Of a stretch of DNA of 64,000 bases, positions 47,164-56,097 are shown piece after piece. Position 1 is the stretch's first letter; every line of letters starts with the position of its first letter. The stretch comes from Koleobacter methoxysyntrophicus (GTDB lineage Bacteria > Bacillota > Thermosediminibacteria > Koleobacterales > Koleobacteraceae), in contig NZ_CP059066.1 in the NCBI RefSeq assembly GCF_017301615.1, positions 2,277,001 through 2,341,000 on the forward strand, read 5' to 3'. The position numbers were made by a program, and so were the translations under genes. The notes under the pieces are model-generated. The model worked only from the letters and a program-made list of their open reading frames with translations. It searched no databases and was not told the origin of the DNA.

Positions 47164-48465
47164 ATGAAGGGTATAGAACTCTTGAATCTTGATATAGGAA
47201 TTCAGCAGTCAAATAGTTCAAGTGGATTCAAACCGGTTGAAGAAAAAAACAGTTTTTTTGAAGTATTGGTCGCTGTTCAAAACAACAATAGAAGGGATTC
47301 TGAACAACAAAATGCAAACACCGAAGATGTACCTGTAGAAAGTGATGCAATTACCCTGTTATCCCTGCTGTGCAGTTTAGTAGCAGAGGATGTGGGAAAA
47401 ATTATTTACACGGATAATAAAGGTGGTGATACAGTTTTACTTGAAGAAAGTAATGCGCAGGAAGACTATATTAAAGACATCGAGACTATTGACTTGTCTG
47501 CTATATATCCGGGGAACAGTATGGGATTTACGAGCACCGATTATAATTCATTGAAACAGATTATATCAGAGATTGAGGTTAGCTATAGAGAAACAGGAGA
47601 AATTCCCATTTCTAAAATCGAGGAGTTAATAAACCAATTATCTCAAAAACAATATGCTGTAAATATAAAGCCAGAGGATTTGATAGGAGAGATAAAGAAA
47701 ATCTTTGAAAAAGATGACATAAACGTTAGCAGAATAAAGGAATATTACGAAACAATAAACTCAATTCAAAACCAGAGGGAGAATACTTCCCAAGGGGAAA
47801 ATAGAAATTATGAGAATATTAAAGAATTTCCTAATGATTTAATAAAAGGGCTTAATATGAGCAAAAACCCGGAAACTTACTTAGAAAATCGTGATATTTT
47901 CGAAAATCTGCTGATTCGCGAGAAGCAAGATGGGGAGGAAATAGCTGCTTTTGATAAAACACAACACCTGATTGAACAAATTGGGAAAAGCCCTAAAGAG
48001 GCAATTAACGCCGAAATTGACTTATCGCAAATAGATAGAGTAAAATTCATCCAGGAAATAGCGAATAAGATATCATATAGTTTAAGAGATAATAGGTCAG
48101 AAATAAAACTTCAGTTAAAACCTGAAATTTTAGGGAAGTTAACACTAGAAATGGTTTTAGAAAAAGGAGAATTAATTGCTAGATTTTCTGTACAGAATCA
48201 CCAGGTTAAGCACTTAATAGAGCAAAATCTTCCGCAACTAAAACAAAATCTGGAACAGCAGGGTATTTCGGTGGAAGGTTTTAATGTATTTATAGGTAGT
48301 GAAACCAAACAAAATCCTTATCACCGATCAGGAGGAAATAAATTGAATAATGATAATAAATTAGCACTGAATGAAGAAGATAATCAAATAATTACTCATA
48401 ACCTACGAGAAAAAATATATAGAATTTATCTAGGAGAAGAAAGCTTGATAAATTATATTATCTAA
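47164..48465 (+). CDS. fliK: flagellar hook-length control protein FliK
   Basis: FliK measures hook length and switches export specificity through FlhB. The 433-residue product has a long, poorly conserved N-terminal part and the conserved C-terminal hook-control domain near residues 300-385 (EIKLQLKPEILGKLTLEM, then FSVQNHQVKHLIEQNLPQLK and LEQQGISVEGFNV). AAAGGGGGTGA precedes the ATG at 47164; a GTG at 47155 lies inside that site. It precedes flgD, as in other Firmicutes. Confidence 0.9.
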   Translation: MKGIELLNLDIGIQQSNSSSGFKPVEEKNSFFEVLVAVQNNNRRDSEQQNANTEDVPVESDAITLLSLLCSLVAEDVGKIIYTDNKGGDTVLLEESNAQEDYIKDIETIDLSAIYPGNSMGFTSTDYNSLKQIISEIEVSYRETGEIPISKIEELINQLSQKQYAVNIKPEDLIGEIKKIFEKDDINVSRIKEYYETINSIQNQRENTSQGENRNYENIKEFPNDLIKGLNMSKNPETYLENRDIFENLLIREKQDGEEIAAFDKTQHLIEQIGKSPKEAINAEIDLSQIDRVKFIQEIANKISYSLRDNRSEIKLQLKPEILGKLTLEMVLEKGELIARFSVQNHQVKHLIEQNLPQLKQNLEQQGISVEGFNVFIGSETKQNPYHRSGGNKLNNDNKLALNEEDNQIITHNLREKIYRIYLGEESLINYII

Positions 48466-48480
48466 TAGGAGGTGAACAAT

Positions 48481-48969
48481 TTGGTTAATAGCATCAATTC
48501 TGCATATGGTACTGCCAATGATAGTTTGTCCGAAAGCACTGCCGGTGTTTTAGGAAAAGATGACTTCTTGAAATTACTGGTGGCAGAACTTAAGTATCAA
48601 GACCCGATGGATCCCATGAAAGATAGAGACTTTATTGCACAGATGGCCCAGTTCAGTTCTCTGGAACAAATGCAAAACCTAAATAATAATTTTGAATTGA
48701 TGGCACAGCTTAATCTAATGACAGTTTCTTTCAATACCGTTTCGATAATCGGGAAAAAGATTGTTTATGAAGATGATTCCGGACAGACGTGTAATGGTAT
48801 TGTAACGGGAGTAAATTTTTCTGAAACAGTACCCAGCATAATAGTTGATGAAAATGAGGAAATATCACTGGAGGCCGTATTGAAGGTAGTAGAAAATAAA
48901 ATACTGGAAAGCTCCGGATTAGCTGAAGATGACTCAAATACGGAAGGGGTAAATGAAGATGGGCAGTAA
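48481..48969 (+). CDS. flgD: flagellar hook capping protein FlgD
   Basis: FlgD caps the growing hook and promotes FlgE assembly. The 162-residue product has the N-terminal core LGKDDFLKLLVAELKYQDPMDPMKDRDFIAQMAQFSSLEQM, the hallmark of the family, and a short C-terminal beta part. AGGAGGTGA lies before TTG at 48481; GTG at 48472 is part of the ribosome site. The protein is shorter than E. coli FlgD and lacks most of the C-terminal Tudor/FnIII domain, which is common in Firmicutes. It overlaps the next gene. Confidence 0.93.
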   Translation: MVNSINSAYGTANDSLSESTAGVLGKDDFLKLLVAELKYQDPMDPMKDRDFIAQMAQFSSLEQMQNLNNNFELMAQLNLMTVSFNTVSIIGKKIVYEDDSGQTCNGIVTGVNFSETVPSIIVDENEEISLEAVLKVVENKILESSGLAEDDSNTEGVNEDGQ

Positions 48970-49354
48970 GATTCAATTGCACCGTCAACCTATACTTCCA
49001 TTAAGACCATTAGAAAAACCTGCAGAGGAAGCAAATAAAACTAAAAAAGATAAAACACCGTCCTTTAAAGAAATACTTCAGAGCAAAATATTTGAAAAAA
49101 GCGGTTTAAAATTTTCTAAACATGCTCAGGAGAGACTTATATCCAGAAATATAAATTTGAACGAGACCGATATTGTAAAAATAAACAATGCAGTAGATAA
49201 AGCTGCCGAAAAGGGTGTAAAGGATTCGTTAATCTTATTTAATGAAGTGGCTTTTGTCATAAGCATAAAAAACCGAACGGTAATCACAGCTGTAGATGGC
49301 GAAAACCTCAAAGAAAATGTTTTTACTAATATTGACGGTGCAGTAATAATATAA
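48953..49354 (+). CDS. small flagellar operon protein (TIGR02530-like)
   Basis: This 133-residue protein matches by eye the family described only as 'flagellar operon protein' and found between flgD and flgE in Firmicutes. Its conserved core is FSKHAQERLISRNINLNETDIVKINNAVDKAAEKGVKDSLIL. It has no signal peptide or membrane helix. GGAAGGGG precedes ATG at 48953; ATG at 48959 is also possible. It overlaps flgD by 17 bases. A hook-assembly role is inferred from position alone. Confidence 0.82.
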   Translation: MKMGSKIQLHRQPILPLRPLEKPAEEANKTKKDKTPSFKEILQSKIFEKSGLKFSKHAQERLISRNINLNETDIVKINNAVDKAAEKGVKDSLILFNEVAFVISIKNRTVITAVDGENLKENVFTNIDGAVII

Positions 49355-49384
49355 GGCTGGACCTCTAGTAGGAAGCCTTTTTAT
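49353..49384 (+). other. hairpin between the small flagellar gene and flgE
   Basis: AAGGCT pairs with AGCCTT, with an inner CCT/AGG pair around CTAGT, then TTTATCC. It could be a weak terminator or a processing site within the operon. Confidence 0.4.
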
Positions 49385-49429
49385 CCCTGAATGACAGAGG
49401 GGAAAACCATTAAGGAGGTCGAATTTAAT

Positions 49430-50683
49430 ATGATGCGTTCAATGTTTGCTGGTGTGTCAGGTTTGAGAAACCACCAGATTCGAATGGATGTAATCGCGAA
49501 TAACATTGCAAATGTAAATACTATCGGATTTAAGAAAAGCCGGGTTACGTTTCAAGAAATGCTGACACAGACAATGCAGGGTGCCTCTTCACCTCAGAAT
49601 AACAGGGGGGGGACAAATCCGCAGCAAATAGGTCTGGGAATGTCAATTGCAAGCATTGACACTATCCACACAGACGGAGGAACACAGTCAACAGGTCAGA
49701 TGACTGATCTTGCTATAGAAGGGGACGGGTTTTTTATAGTTAGAAGCGGGACAGACGAGTTCTATACAAGGGCGGGAAACTTCAGTTTTGATACAGAAGG
49801 GAATCTTGTAAACCCGGCTAACGGCTTAAAGGTAATGGGATGGATGGGGGATGTTGAAAAAATCCCTGAGAATTTATCAAGTATAGTAATAACGAAAGGC
49901 CAGCCGATAGGGGCGCAGGCAACAACTGAAATAGTATATATTAATAATCTCGATGCTGATACTCCTGATGGTTCTTCTTATCAGGTACCTATGAAAGTTT
50001 ACGATTCCCTCGGAAGATCCCATACAATATATATCGAGTTTACAAAAGTAGATACTTTAAATAACGAATGGTCGTATACAGTTACCAGCCCTACCTGGAC
50101 TATAAATGGAGCTGATACCGGAACCCTTATTTTTGATACCAGTGGTCAATTGGATATAGCAGCTACCAGAGCAGCAAATGGTGCTACTGATCCGGATATT
50201 GTAAACACCTTTTCCTTTGATCCGGATGGCGCAGATACTGTTACTATCATGCCCAACTTCTTCGGTTTGACACAAAATGCCCAGGAAACGACTGTTGTTG
50301 CTCATAGCCAGGATGGAAATCCGCCGGGTTCTTTAAGAACCATAACCATCGATACGACAGGAACAATAACAGGGGTTTTCAGTAATGGAATTAATAAGGA
50401 ATTAGCTCAGATTGCTCTTGCTGCCTTTGACAATCCCAGTGGATTATTAAAAGTTGGGGATAACCTTTACCAAAAGTCGAACAACTCAGGAGATAGCCGG
50501 ATAGGACAGGCAGCAACAGGCGGTAGGGGTTCAATTGCGCCGGGTTCCTTGGAAATGTCAAATGTTGACCTTTCAGAAGAATTTACGCAAATGATTATTA
50601 CCCAGCGGGGGTTCCAGGCGAACTCGCGGATAATAACCACATCGGATGAAATGCTTCAAGAACTGGTTAACCTTAAACGGTAA
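49430..50683 (+). CDS. flgE: flagellar hook protein FlgE
   Basis: FlgE is the hook subunit. The 417-residue product has the N-terminal rod/hook motif MFAGVSGLRNHQIRMDVIANNIANVNTIGFKK, a variable middle, and the C-terminal signature GSLEMSNVDLSEEFTQMIITQRGFQANSRIITT. AAGGAGG lies 11 bases before ATG at 49430, and another ATG follows directly. An upstream in-frame start at 49391 would add 13 residues ahead of the conserved N-terminus and is unlikely. It is followed by a perfect hairpin. Confidence 0.94.
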   Translation: MMRSMFAGVSGLRNHQIRMDVIANNIANVNTIGFKKSRVTFQEMLTQTMQGASSPQNNRGGTNPQQIGLGMSIASIDTIHTDGGTQSTGQMTDLAIEGDGFFIVRSGTDEFYTRAGNFSFDTEGNLVNPANGLKVMGWMGDVEKIPENLSSIVITKGQPIGAQATTEIVYINNLDADTPDGSSYQVPMKVYDSLGRSHTIYIEFTKVDTLNNEWSYTVTSPTWTINGADTGTLIFDTSGQLDIAATRAANGATDPDIVNTFSFDPDGADTVTIMPNFFGLTQNAQETTVVAHSQDGNPPGSLRTITIDTTGTITGVFSNGINKELAQIALAAFDNPSGLLKVGDNLYQKSNNSGDSRIGQAATGGRGSIAPGSLEMSNVDLSEEFTQMIITQRGFQANSRIITTSDEMLQELVNLKR

Positions 50684-50703
50684 GATCTAGGTATTTCATT
50701 ATT

Positions 50704-50730
50704 GCCTTTGGGCTTTTTTAGCCCAAAGGC
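50704..50730 (+). other. perfect hairpin without T tail after flgE
   Basis: GCCTTTGGGCT pairs exactly with AGCCCAAAGGC around a TTTTT loop. The 3' side continues TCACTTAAAA, so it lacks the T run of an intrinsic terminator. It may stabilise the 3' end of flgE mRNA or mark RNase processing inside the operon. Confidence 0.6.
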
Positions 50731-50759
50731 TCACTTAAAATACATAAAAGGGGAAAATT

Positions 50760-50945
50760 ATGATACAGTTAACAAAATTGAATGGAACAGGTTTTATTTT
50801 AAATGCAGACTTAATTGAAACAATTGATTATACTCCAGATACTGTTATAACCTTAATTAACAATAAAAAGATTGTCGTAAAGGAAAGCCCTCATGATATT
50901 ATAGAAAAGGTTATTAACTATCGTAGGAGGATTTTTGGTAGATAG
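50760..50945 (+). CDS. flbD: flagellar FlbD family protein
   Basis: FlbD (YlzI) is a short protein of unknown role encoded after flgE in Gram-positive flagellar operons. The 61-residue product has IQLTKLNGTGFILNADLIETID and TPDTVITLINNKKIVVKES, typical of the family. AAAGGGGAAAATT precedes the ATG. It is unrelated to the Caulobacter regulator of the same name. Confidence 0.93.
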   Translation: MIQLTKLNGTGFILNADLIETIDYTPDTVITLINNKKIVVKESPHDIIEKVINYRRRIFGR

Positions 50946-50972
50946 AGAGTAATATTGAGAGGGGTGCAGGTT

Positions 50973-51770
50973 GTGGATTTCGCAACAATTATAGGGGTTT
51001 TCAGTGGCATTGCATTATTTGTTATTGCTATTGCTTCAGATGGAAGCATCTTTGAATTTGTCCACTATCCATCAATATTAATAGTAATGGGGGGAACCTT
51101 AGCAGGGACCCTGATAAACTATCAATTACAAGACATATTGGGTGTTTTAAAAATCCTAAGAGTTGCCTTTATGAAAAAAACAAAAGACCCTAGAGAAATA
51201 ATCAAGATACTGGTTAACCTGGCGGAAACCGCTAGAAGGGAAGGGCTTCTAGCTCTGGAAGATACGGCATATCAAATGGATGATGAGTTTTTAAAAAAAG
51301 GTACTCTGCTGATAGTGGATGGTACAGATCCCGAACTGGTTCGAAATATTCTTGAGACGGAATTGGCTTTTCTAGAAGATAGGCATAAGAGCGGTCAGAG
51401 CATATTTGAGACAATGGGGACATTAGCTCCAGCCTTTGGTATGATAGGAACCCTGATCGGGTTGATTAAAATGCTGCAAAATTTGCAGAACCCTGAAGCC
51501 ATTGGCCCGGGGATGGCTGTTGCTTTAATAACTACCTTTTATGGTGCCCTTATGGCAAATTTAATTTTTATTCCTATAGCTGGGAAGTTGAAAGTTAGAA
51601 GCAATGAAGAAATTTTACTAAAAGAAGTAATGATTGAAGGGATGTTATCCATCCAGGCTGGAGAAAATCCCCGCATAATAGAGGAAAAGTTAAAGGCCTT
51701 TTTGTCGCCAAGGATTAGAAATGCATTGGAAAATGACAAAAAGGAGCAGGAATTTGGAGATGATGAGTGA
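50973..51770 (+). CDS. motA: flagellar motor stator protein MotA
   Basis: MotA forms with MotB the ion channel that drives rotation. The 265-residue product has four membrane helices, two near the N-terminus and two after the cytosolic loop (MGTLAPAFGMIGTLIGLIKML and GMAVALITTFYGALMANLIFIPIAGKL), and a cytosolic loop with charged residues near residues 65-130. I favour GTG at 50973 (MDFATIIGVFSG) after GAGGGG; TTG at 50955 would add six residues. It overlaps motB by one base. Confidence 0.94.
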   Translation: MDFATIIGVFSGIALFVIAIASDGSIFEFVHYPSILIVMGGTLAGTLINYQLQDILGVLKILRVAFMKKTKDPREIIKILVNLAETARREGLLALEDTAYQMDDEFLKKGTLLIVDGTDPELVRNILETELAFLEDRHKSGQSIFETMGTLAPAFGMIGTLIGLIKMLQNLQNPEAIGPGMAVALITTFYGALMANLIFIPIAGKLKVRSNEEILLKEVMIEGMLSIQAGENPRIIEEKLKAFLSPRIRNALENDKKEQEFGDDE

Positions 51771-52513
51771 TGAGCAGAAGGTTTAGAGGTAGCAGGGATG
51801 AAAAAAGACCGGGTTCTCCTGCATGGATGCTGACATACGGTGATATGGTAACCCTTATTTTAGCCTTTTTTGTGCTTTTATATTCTATGTCATCCATAGA
51901 TGTTCAAAAATTCAAACTGATAATTTCGTCATTTCAGAATTCCCTCGGAATATTAAGAGGCGGAGAAACCTTTATAGAGGAAGAACTTATAACCCCCGGT
52001 GCTGCTGAAATAAATATAAGTGAACAATCAACAGAGGAATTAGAACTTCAACATATATATAATGACATTCAGGAATTTATCCAGGAAGAACAATTGCAGG
52101 GAAAAATTCATTTAAAGATGGAGGAAAGAGGCTTAGTTATACATTTAATGGAAGGAGCTTTTTTTGATTCAGGACAGGCGGTATTAAAAAAGGATGCAGT
52201 TGAATTACTTAATGAATTGGCAAAAAAGCTGAAGAATATTGATAAACAGATAAGAATTGAAGGGCATACTGATAATGTTCCGATTAATACTGAAAAATAT
52301 CCTTCTAATTGGGAACTATCAGTTTCCAGGGCCGTTACCGTGGTTAGATTTTTAATAGAGAAACACGGATTCTCCCCTTTTCAATTATCAGCTGTAGGAT
52401 ATAGCGAATACAGACCTATTGTTCCAAATACAACACCTTCAAACAGGGCTTTAAATAGAAGGGTTGACATAGTAATTTTAAAATCAGAAGCCTCAATAAC
52501 CGAAGCAAAATGA
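51770..52513 (+). CDS. motB: flagellar motor stator protein MotB
   Basis: MotB anchors the stator to peptidoglycan and carries the ion-binding Asp. The 247-residue product has a short basic N-terminus, one membrane helix near residues 23-43 with the functional Asp in LTYGDMVTLILAFFVLL, a plug/linker region and a C-terminal OmpA-like domain with EGHTDNVPINTEKYPSNWELSVSRA near residues 163-187. The ATG overlaps the motA stop (TGATG). Whether it uses H+ or Na+ cannot be told securely from sequence. Confidence 0.94.
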   Translation: MSRRFRGSRDEKRPGSPAWMLTYGDMVTLILAFFVLLYSMSSIDVQKFKLIISSFQNSLGILRGGETFIEEELITPGAAEINISEQSTEELELQHIYNDIQEFIQEEQLQGKIHLKMEERGLVIHLMEGAFFDSGQAVLKKDAVELLNELAKKLKNIDKQIRIEGHTDNVPINTEKYPSNWELSVSRAVTVVRFLIEKHGFSPFQLSAVGYSEYRPIVPNTTPSNRALNRRVDIVILKSEASITEAK

Positions 52514-52531
52514 TTTTGGGAGGAAGATAGG

Positions 52532-52990
52532 ATGGCAGAAGAACAAAAAAATAGGGTTGGCAAAAAAGTAGTGTTAATTACTTTATTAATCATATTAGCA
52601 TTAATAATTACTTATGTTATAGCTTATTTTACAGCACTAAAGGTGATATCTAAACCTGAAGAGAATAAAGATTCTCAAGAAAAAGAGGTTATAAAAAGGG
52701 GAATTGTATATTCTTTGGGTGAGTTTTTGACAAATCTCAATGATAAAGGTTACATAAAGCTGCAACTTGAGTTAGAGGTTAAAGATAAAGAAACTGCTGC
52801 AAGTATGGAGAATAGAAAAGCAGAATTAAGGAATAAAATTAATGCTATTTTAAGAAGCAAAACTAAATCTGAAGTAAGCGGAAAAGAGGGAATGGATAAT
52901 TTAAGAACAACGATCAAAGTAGAATTAAACAGACTTTTAGGAGAAGAAGTTATTTTAGATGTATTCTTTACAGACATAATTGTCCACTAG
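52532..52990 (+). CDS. fliL: flagellar basal body-associated protein FliL
   Basis: FliL surrounds the stator and supports torque. The 152-residue product has a membrane helix near residues 12-34 and the C-terminal FliL domain (YSLGEFLTNLNDKGYIKLQLELEVKD and GMDNLRTTIKVELNRLL). GGGAGGAAGATAGG precedes the ATG. It lies between motB and fliM, consistent with its partners. Confidence 0.93.
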   Translation: MAEEQKNRVGKKVVLITLLIILALIITYVIAYFTALKVISKPEENKDSQEKEVIKRGIVYSLGEFLTNLNDKGYIKLQLELEVKDKETAASMENRKAELRNKINAILRSKTKSEVSGKEGMDNLRTTIKVELNRLLGEEVILDVFFTDIIVH

Positions 52991-53003
52991 GGAGGTGGAA
53001 AAT

Positions 53004-53999
53004 TTGGCGGAAATTCTCTCCCAAAAAGAAATTGATGCACTGCTTTCAGCATTATCTACAGGTGAAATTAGTGCTGAAGAGATGAAACAAGATAAAAAAG
53101 AAAAAAAAGTAAGGGTTTATGATTTCAAAAGGCCTAATAAATTTTCAAAAGAACAGCTTAGAACATTAAATATGATACATGAAAATTTTGCCAGGCTTCT
53201 TACTACATATCTTTCGGCCCATTTGAGAACCCTTGTTCAAATAAATGTTTTTTATGTTGAACAGATGTCATATTATGAGTTTATAAGTTCTGTTCCTAAT
53301 CCCTCTATAATAGGTATAACTGATTTTAATCCCTTAAAAGGTTCCGGCATCTTAGAGATTAATCCTAATATTGCCTTTGCTATTATAGATCGTTTATTGG
53401 GGGGACCAGGGGAATTTGAAGGTAAGATTAGGGGTTTAACGGAAATAGAGACAACAATAATAGAAAAGGTTATAAAAGATATTTTAAGAATCCTCAAAGA
53501 TGCATGGGATAATTTGATTAATCTGAATCTTGCTCTGGTAAATATAGAAACAAACGCACAGTTTATTCAACTTATAGCACCTAATGAAACCGTTGCCCTT
53601 ATAACCTTTAATGGAAAAATAGGCAAAACGGAAGGGATGCTTAACCTGTGTATACCACATATATTATTAGAGCCTATTATTAATAAATTATCGGCAAGAT
53701 ACTGGTTTTCCGATGTTAAGAAAGAATCATCTGGGGAAAATATTCAACAAATTGCTTATATTATGAAAAAAAGTTTGGTTCCTATAAATATTAACCTGGG
53801 AAGGTCTACAATTACTATTAGGGAGTTGTTAGAAATTCAAAAAGGAGATGTCATACAGCTAGATAAAAAAGTGAATGAAGCAGTAGACGTATATATTGGT
53901 AGCAGATTGAAATTCAGAGGTCATCCGGGTATTTTAAAAAATAAAATGGCGGTGGAAATTACCGATATTGTTGAGGAGGTTGAAAATGGATATGAATGA
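53004..53999 (+). CDS. fliM: flagellar motor switch protein FliM
   Basis: FliM is the CheY-binding part of the C ring. The 331-residue product begins with the CheY-binding peptide LSQKEIDALLSAL near residues 5-17, has a CheC-like middle domain (SYYEFISSVPNPSIIGITDFNPLKG, GGPGEF), and a C-terminal SpoA domain with LGRSTITIRELLEIQKGDVIQLD. GGGAGGTG lies before TTG at 53004; a TTG at 52980 within fliL would add eight residues and is less likely. It overlaps fliY. Confidence 0.95.
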   Translation: MAEILSQKEIDALLSALSTGEISAEEMKQDKKEKKVRVYDFKRPNKFSKEQLRTLNMIHENFARLLTTYLSAHLRTLVQINVFYVEQMSYYEFISSVPNPSIIGITDFNPLKGSGILEINPNIAFAIIDRLLGGPGEFEGKIRGLTEIETTIIEKVIKDILRILKDAWDNLINLNLALVNIETNAQFIQLIAPNETVALITFNGKIGKTEGMLNLCIPHILLEPIINKLSARYWFSDVKKESSGENIQQIAYIMKKSLVPININLGRSTITIRELLEIQKGDVIQLDKKVNEAVDVYIGSRLKFRGHPGILKNKMAVEITDIVEEVENGYE

Positions 54000-55083
54000 A
54001 AAAGACATGCTGTCACAGGAGGAAATAGATGCTTTATTAAATAATGACATTGATACAAATGATGTGGAAGCAAATTATGTAAATGAAGAAGAAAAAGATG
54101 CATTAGGAGAAATCGGGAATATATCTATGGGAGCTTCAGCTACTACCCTTTATACCATCCTGGGTAAAAGGGTAAGAATTACTACACCTAAAGTTGTTAC
54201 AACAACTGTAAAACAATTGAGAGAAGATTACCCTATTCCCTTTGTATCTGTGGAAGTACGTTATACCCATGGTATTAAAGGAACAAACATTCTAATAATA
54301 AAAGAAACCGATGCGAAAATAATTGCTGACCTTATGATGGGAGGGGACGGCAGAAATGTAGATAGTGTGGAACTCGATGAAATAAGATTTAGTGCTATAA
54401 GCGAGGCTATGAATCAAATGATGGGGGCAGCAGCAACTTCTATGTCTACAGTATTCAAAACAGATATAAATATATCCCCGCCCACATTAAAATTGATAAA
54501 TTTATCTAATGAAGCAGAAAAAATTGGGGCCTTTAACGCAGATGAAGAAATTGTCAGAGTCTCCTTTAAAATGGAAGTTGAAAATCTAATAAAAAGCGAG
54601 ATCATGCAGTTAATACCGGTTCCTTTTGCAAAACAGATGGTTAGAAATTTGATGTTTAAGGAATCAGAAGAAATAAGCTTTCAGTCAAAAACAGAACCCC
54701 AAACTGAAAAGAAATATCAAGAAACAGGAGAAGTAAGTGATGAAGGTTTTAATAATTCAACAAATATTCCTGTAAAACCGGTGCGTTTCGACAATTTACA
54801 AGATAGGAGTGCAAGTGTTAGCAATAATAAAATAGATTTACTTATGGATATTCCTCTTGAGGTAACAGTAGAATTAGGGCGAACATCCAAATTGATAAAG
54901 GATATATTAAAATTAGGCCCAGGTTCTATAATTGAATTGGAGAAACTGGCAGGTGAGCCTGTAGATATTTTAGTAAATGGGAAATTTATAGCAAAAGGTG
55001 AGGTGGTTGTAATAGACGAAAATTTTGGAGTAAGGATAACGGAAATTATAAAACCGATTGAACGAATAAATAACTTGCAATAA
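53986..55083 (+). CDS. fliY: flagellar motor switch phosphatase FliY
   Basis: FliY replaces FliN in many Gram-positive bacteria and also dephosphorylates CheY-P. The 365-residue product begins with a CheY-binding-like peptide LSQEEIDALLNN, has the CheC phosphatase repeats EIGNISMGASATTL near residue 44 and EAMNQMMGAAATSM near residue 143, and a C-terminal SpoA domain (IPLEVTVELGRTSKLIKDILKLGPGSIIELEKLAGEPVDILVNG). GAGGAGGTTGAAA precedes ATG at 53986. cheY follows after 16 bases. Confidence 0.95.
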   Translation: MDMNEKDMLSQEEIDALLNNDIDTNDVEANYVNEEEKDALGEIGNISMGASATTLYTILGKRVRITTPKVVTTTVKQLREDYPIPFVSVEVRYTHGIKGTNILIIKETDAKIIADLMMGGDGRNVDSVELDEIRFSAISEAMNQMMGAAATSMSTVFKTDINISPPTLKLINLSNEAEKIGAFNADEEIVRVSFKMEVENLIKSEIMQLIPVPFAKQMVRNLMFKESEEISFQSKTEPQTEKKYQETGEVSDEGFNNSTNIPVKPVRFDNLQDRSASVSNNKIDLLMDIPLEVTVELGRTSKLIKDILKLGPGSIIELEKLAGEPVDILVNGKFIAKGEVVVIDENFGVRITEIIKPIERINNLQ

Positions 55084-55099
55084 AAAGGAGGATCAACTA

Positions 55100-55462
55100 A
55101 TGGGTGGGGAAATACTTATTGTAGATGATGCTGCATTTATGAGAATGATGATTAAAGATATCTTAACAAAAAACGGATATAAAGTTGCAGGTGAAGCGGA
55201 GGACGGGAAAAAGGCCATTGATAAATATAATGAATTAAAGCCTGATTTAGTTATAATGGATATTACAATGCCTGAAATGGATGGTATTCAAGCGGTAAGG
55301 GAGATAAAGAAGATAGACTCAAATGCCAATATTATAATGTGTTCGGCTATGGGGCAGCAGGCTATGGTAATAGATGCAATTCAAGCCGGTGCCAAAGATT
55401 TTGTAGTAAAGCCTTTTCAGCCCGAAAGGGTTTTAGAAGCAGTCAAAAAAGCAATTGGTTGA
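55100..55462 (+). CDS. cheY: chemotaxis response regulator CheY
   Basis: CheY, when phosphorylated by CheA, binds FliM to change motor rotation. The 120-residue single-domain receiver has the acidic pair VDDAAFMRMM near residues 8-17, the phospho-Asp in VIMDITMPEMDG near residue 54, Ser in MCSAMG near residue 83 and Lys in VVKPFQPE near residue 104. AAAAGGAGGATCAACTA precedes the ATG. The cheY position between fliY and fliO(fliZ) is that of B. subtilis. No cheA is within the window. Confidence 0.97.
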   Translation: MGGEILIVDDAAFMRMMIKDILTKNGYKVAGEAEDGKKAIDKYNELKPDLVIMDITMPEMDGIQAVREIKKIDSNANIIMCSAMGQQAMVIDAIQAGAKDFVVKPFQPERVLEAVKKAIG

Positions 55463-55482
55463 TATAAAAAGGATTTGATAAG

Positions 55483-56097
55483 ATGAAAGGTTATTTTCTC
55501 AAAAAATATTATCTAATATTTTTTATATTAATTATTTTAAATATTATATTTTCGTTAGGATTCAATTTCCAACCTGATTTAGAAAAAATAAAACAGTATG
55601 ATTATAACGGTAATTCGGGAGAGGGGACTGGTTTTTCTTCTTCCCTATTACTGCAAATAGTTTTTTTCATAATTTTACTTGTTACAATCATTTTTATCAC
55701 TTTTTTGATAAACAAAATTGTAGGGAGAAGGAAACTATCTCCTTTTAACAAATCGAAATTCCTTGAAGTGGTGGATGTTCTGAACTTAGGATTAAACCAT
55801 AAAATATGCATGATAAAGGTGTTTGATCAAATAGTGTTGTTAGGGGTAAGTGAAAAAAATATAAATTATCTGATGGAGTTAAGTCAAAGCAATGCAGAGA
55901 AAATAAAAGAAATTCAAGATTTACAAAATCAAACCGAAAATTTTAAATCTTATTTAAATAATTTAAATAAAATTTTTGGCAAAAAGAATTATTCGAAAAC
56001 AACATCTATAAAAGACAATTTGGATAGGATTAGAAAAATCAAACAAACAAGGAGCAATATGGGAGAGGATGAAATTGAAATGGACGAAAAGGATTAG
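55483..56097 (+). CDS. fliO: flagellar biosynthetic protein FliO/FliZ
   Basis: FliO helps assemble FliP in the export gate. The 204-residue product has an N-terminal hydrophobic segment near residues 8-28, a second membrane helix near residues 50-77 (LLLQIVFFIILLVTIIFITFLI) and a cytosolic FliO domain (EVVDVLNLGLNHKICMIKVFDQIVLLGVSEKNINYL). AAAGGATTTGATAAG precedes the ATG. It overlaps fliP, its partner gene. Confidence 0.9.
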   Translation: MKGYFLKKYYLIFFILIILNIIFSLGFNFQPDLEKIKQYDYNGNSGEGTGFSSSLLLQIVFFIILLVTIIFITFLINKIVGRRKLSPFNKSKFLEVVDVLNLGLNHKICMIKVFDQIVLLGVSEKNINYLMELSQSNAEKIKEIQDLQNQTENFKSYLNNLNKIFGKKNYSKTTSIKDNLDRIRKIKQTRSNMGEDEIEMDEKD

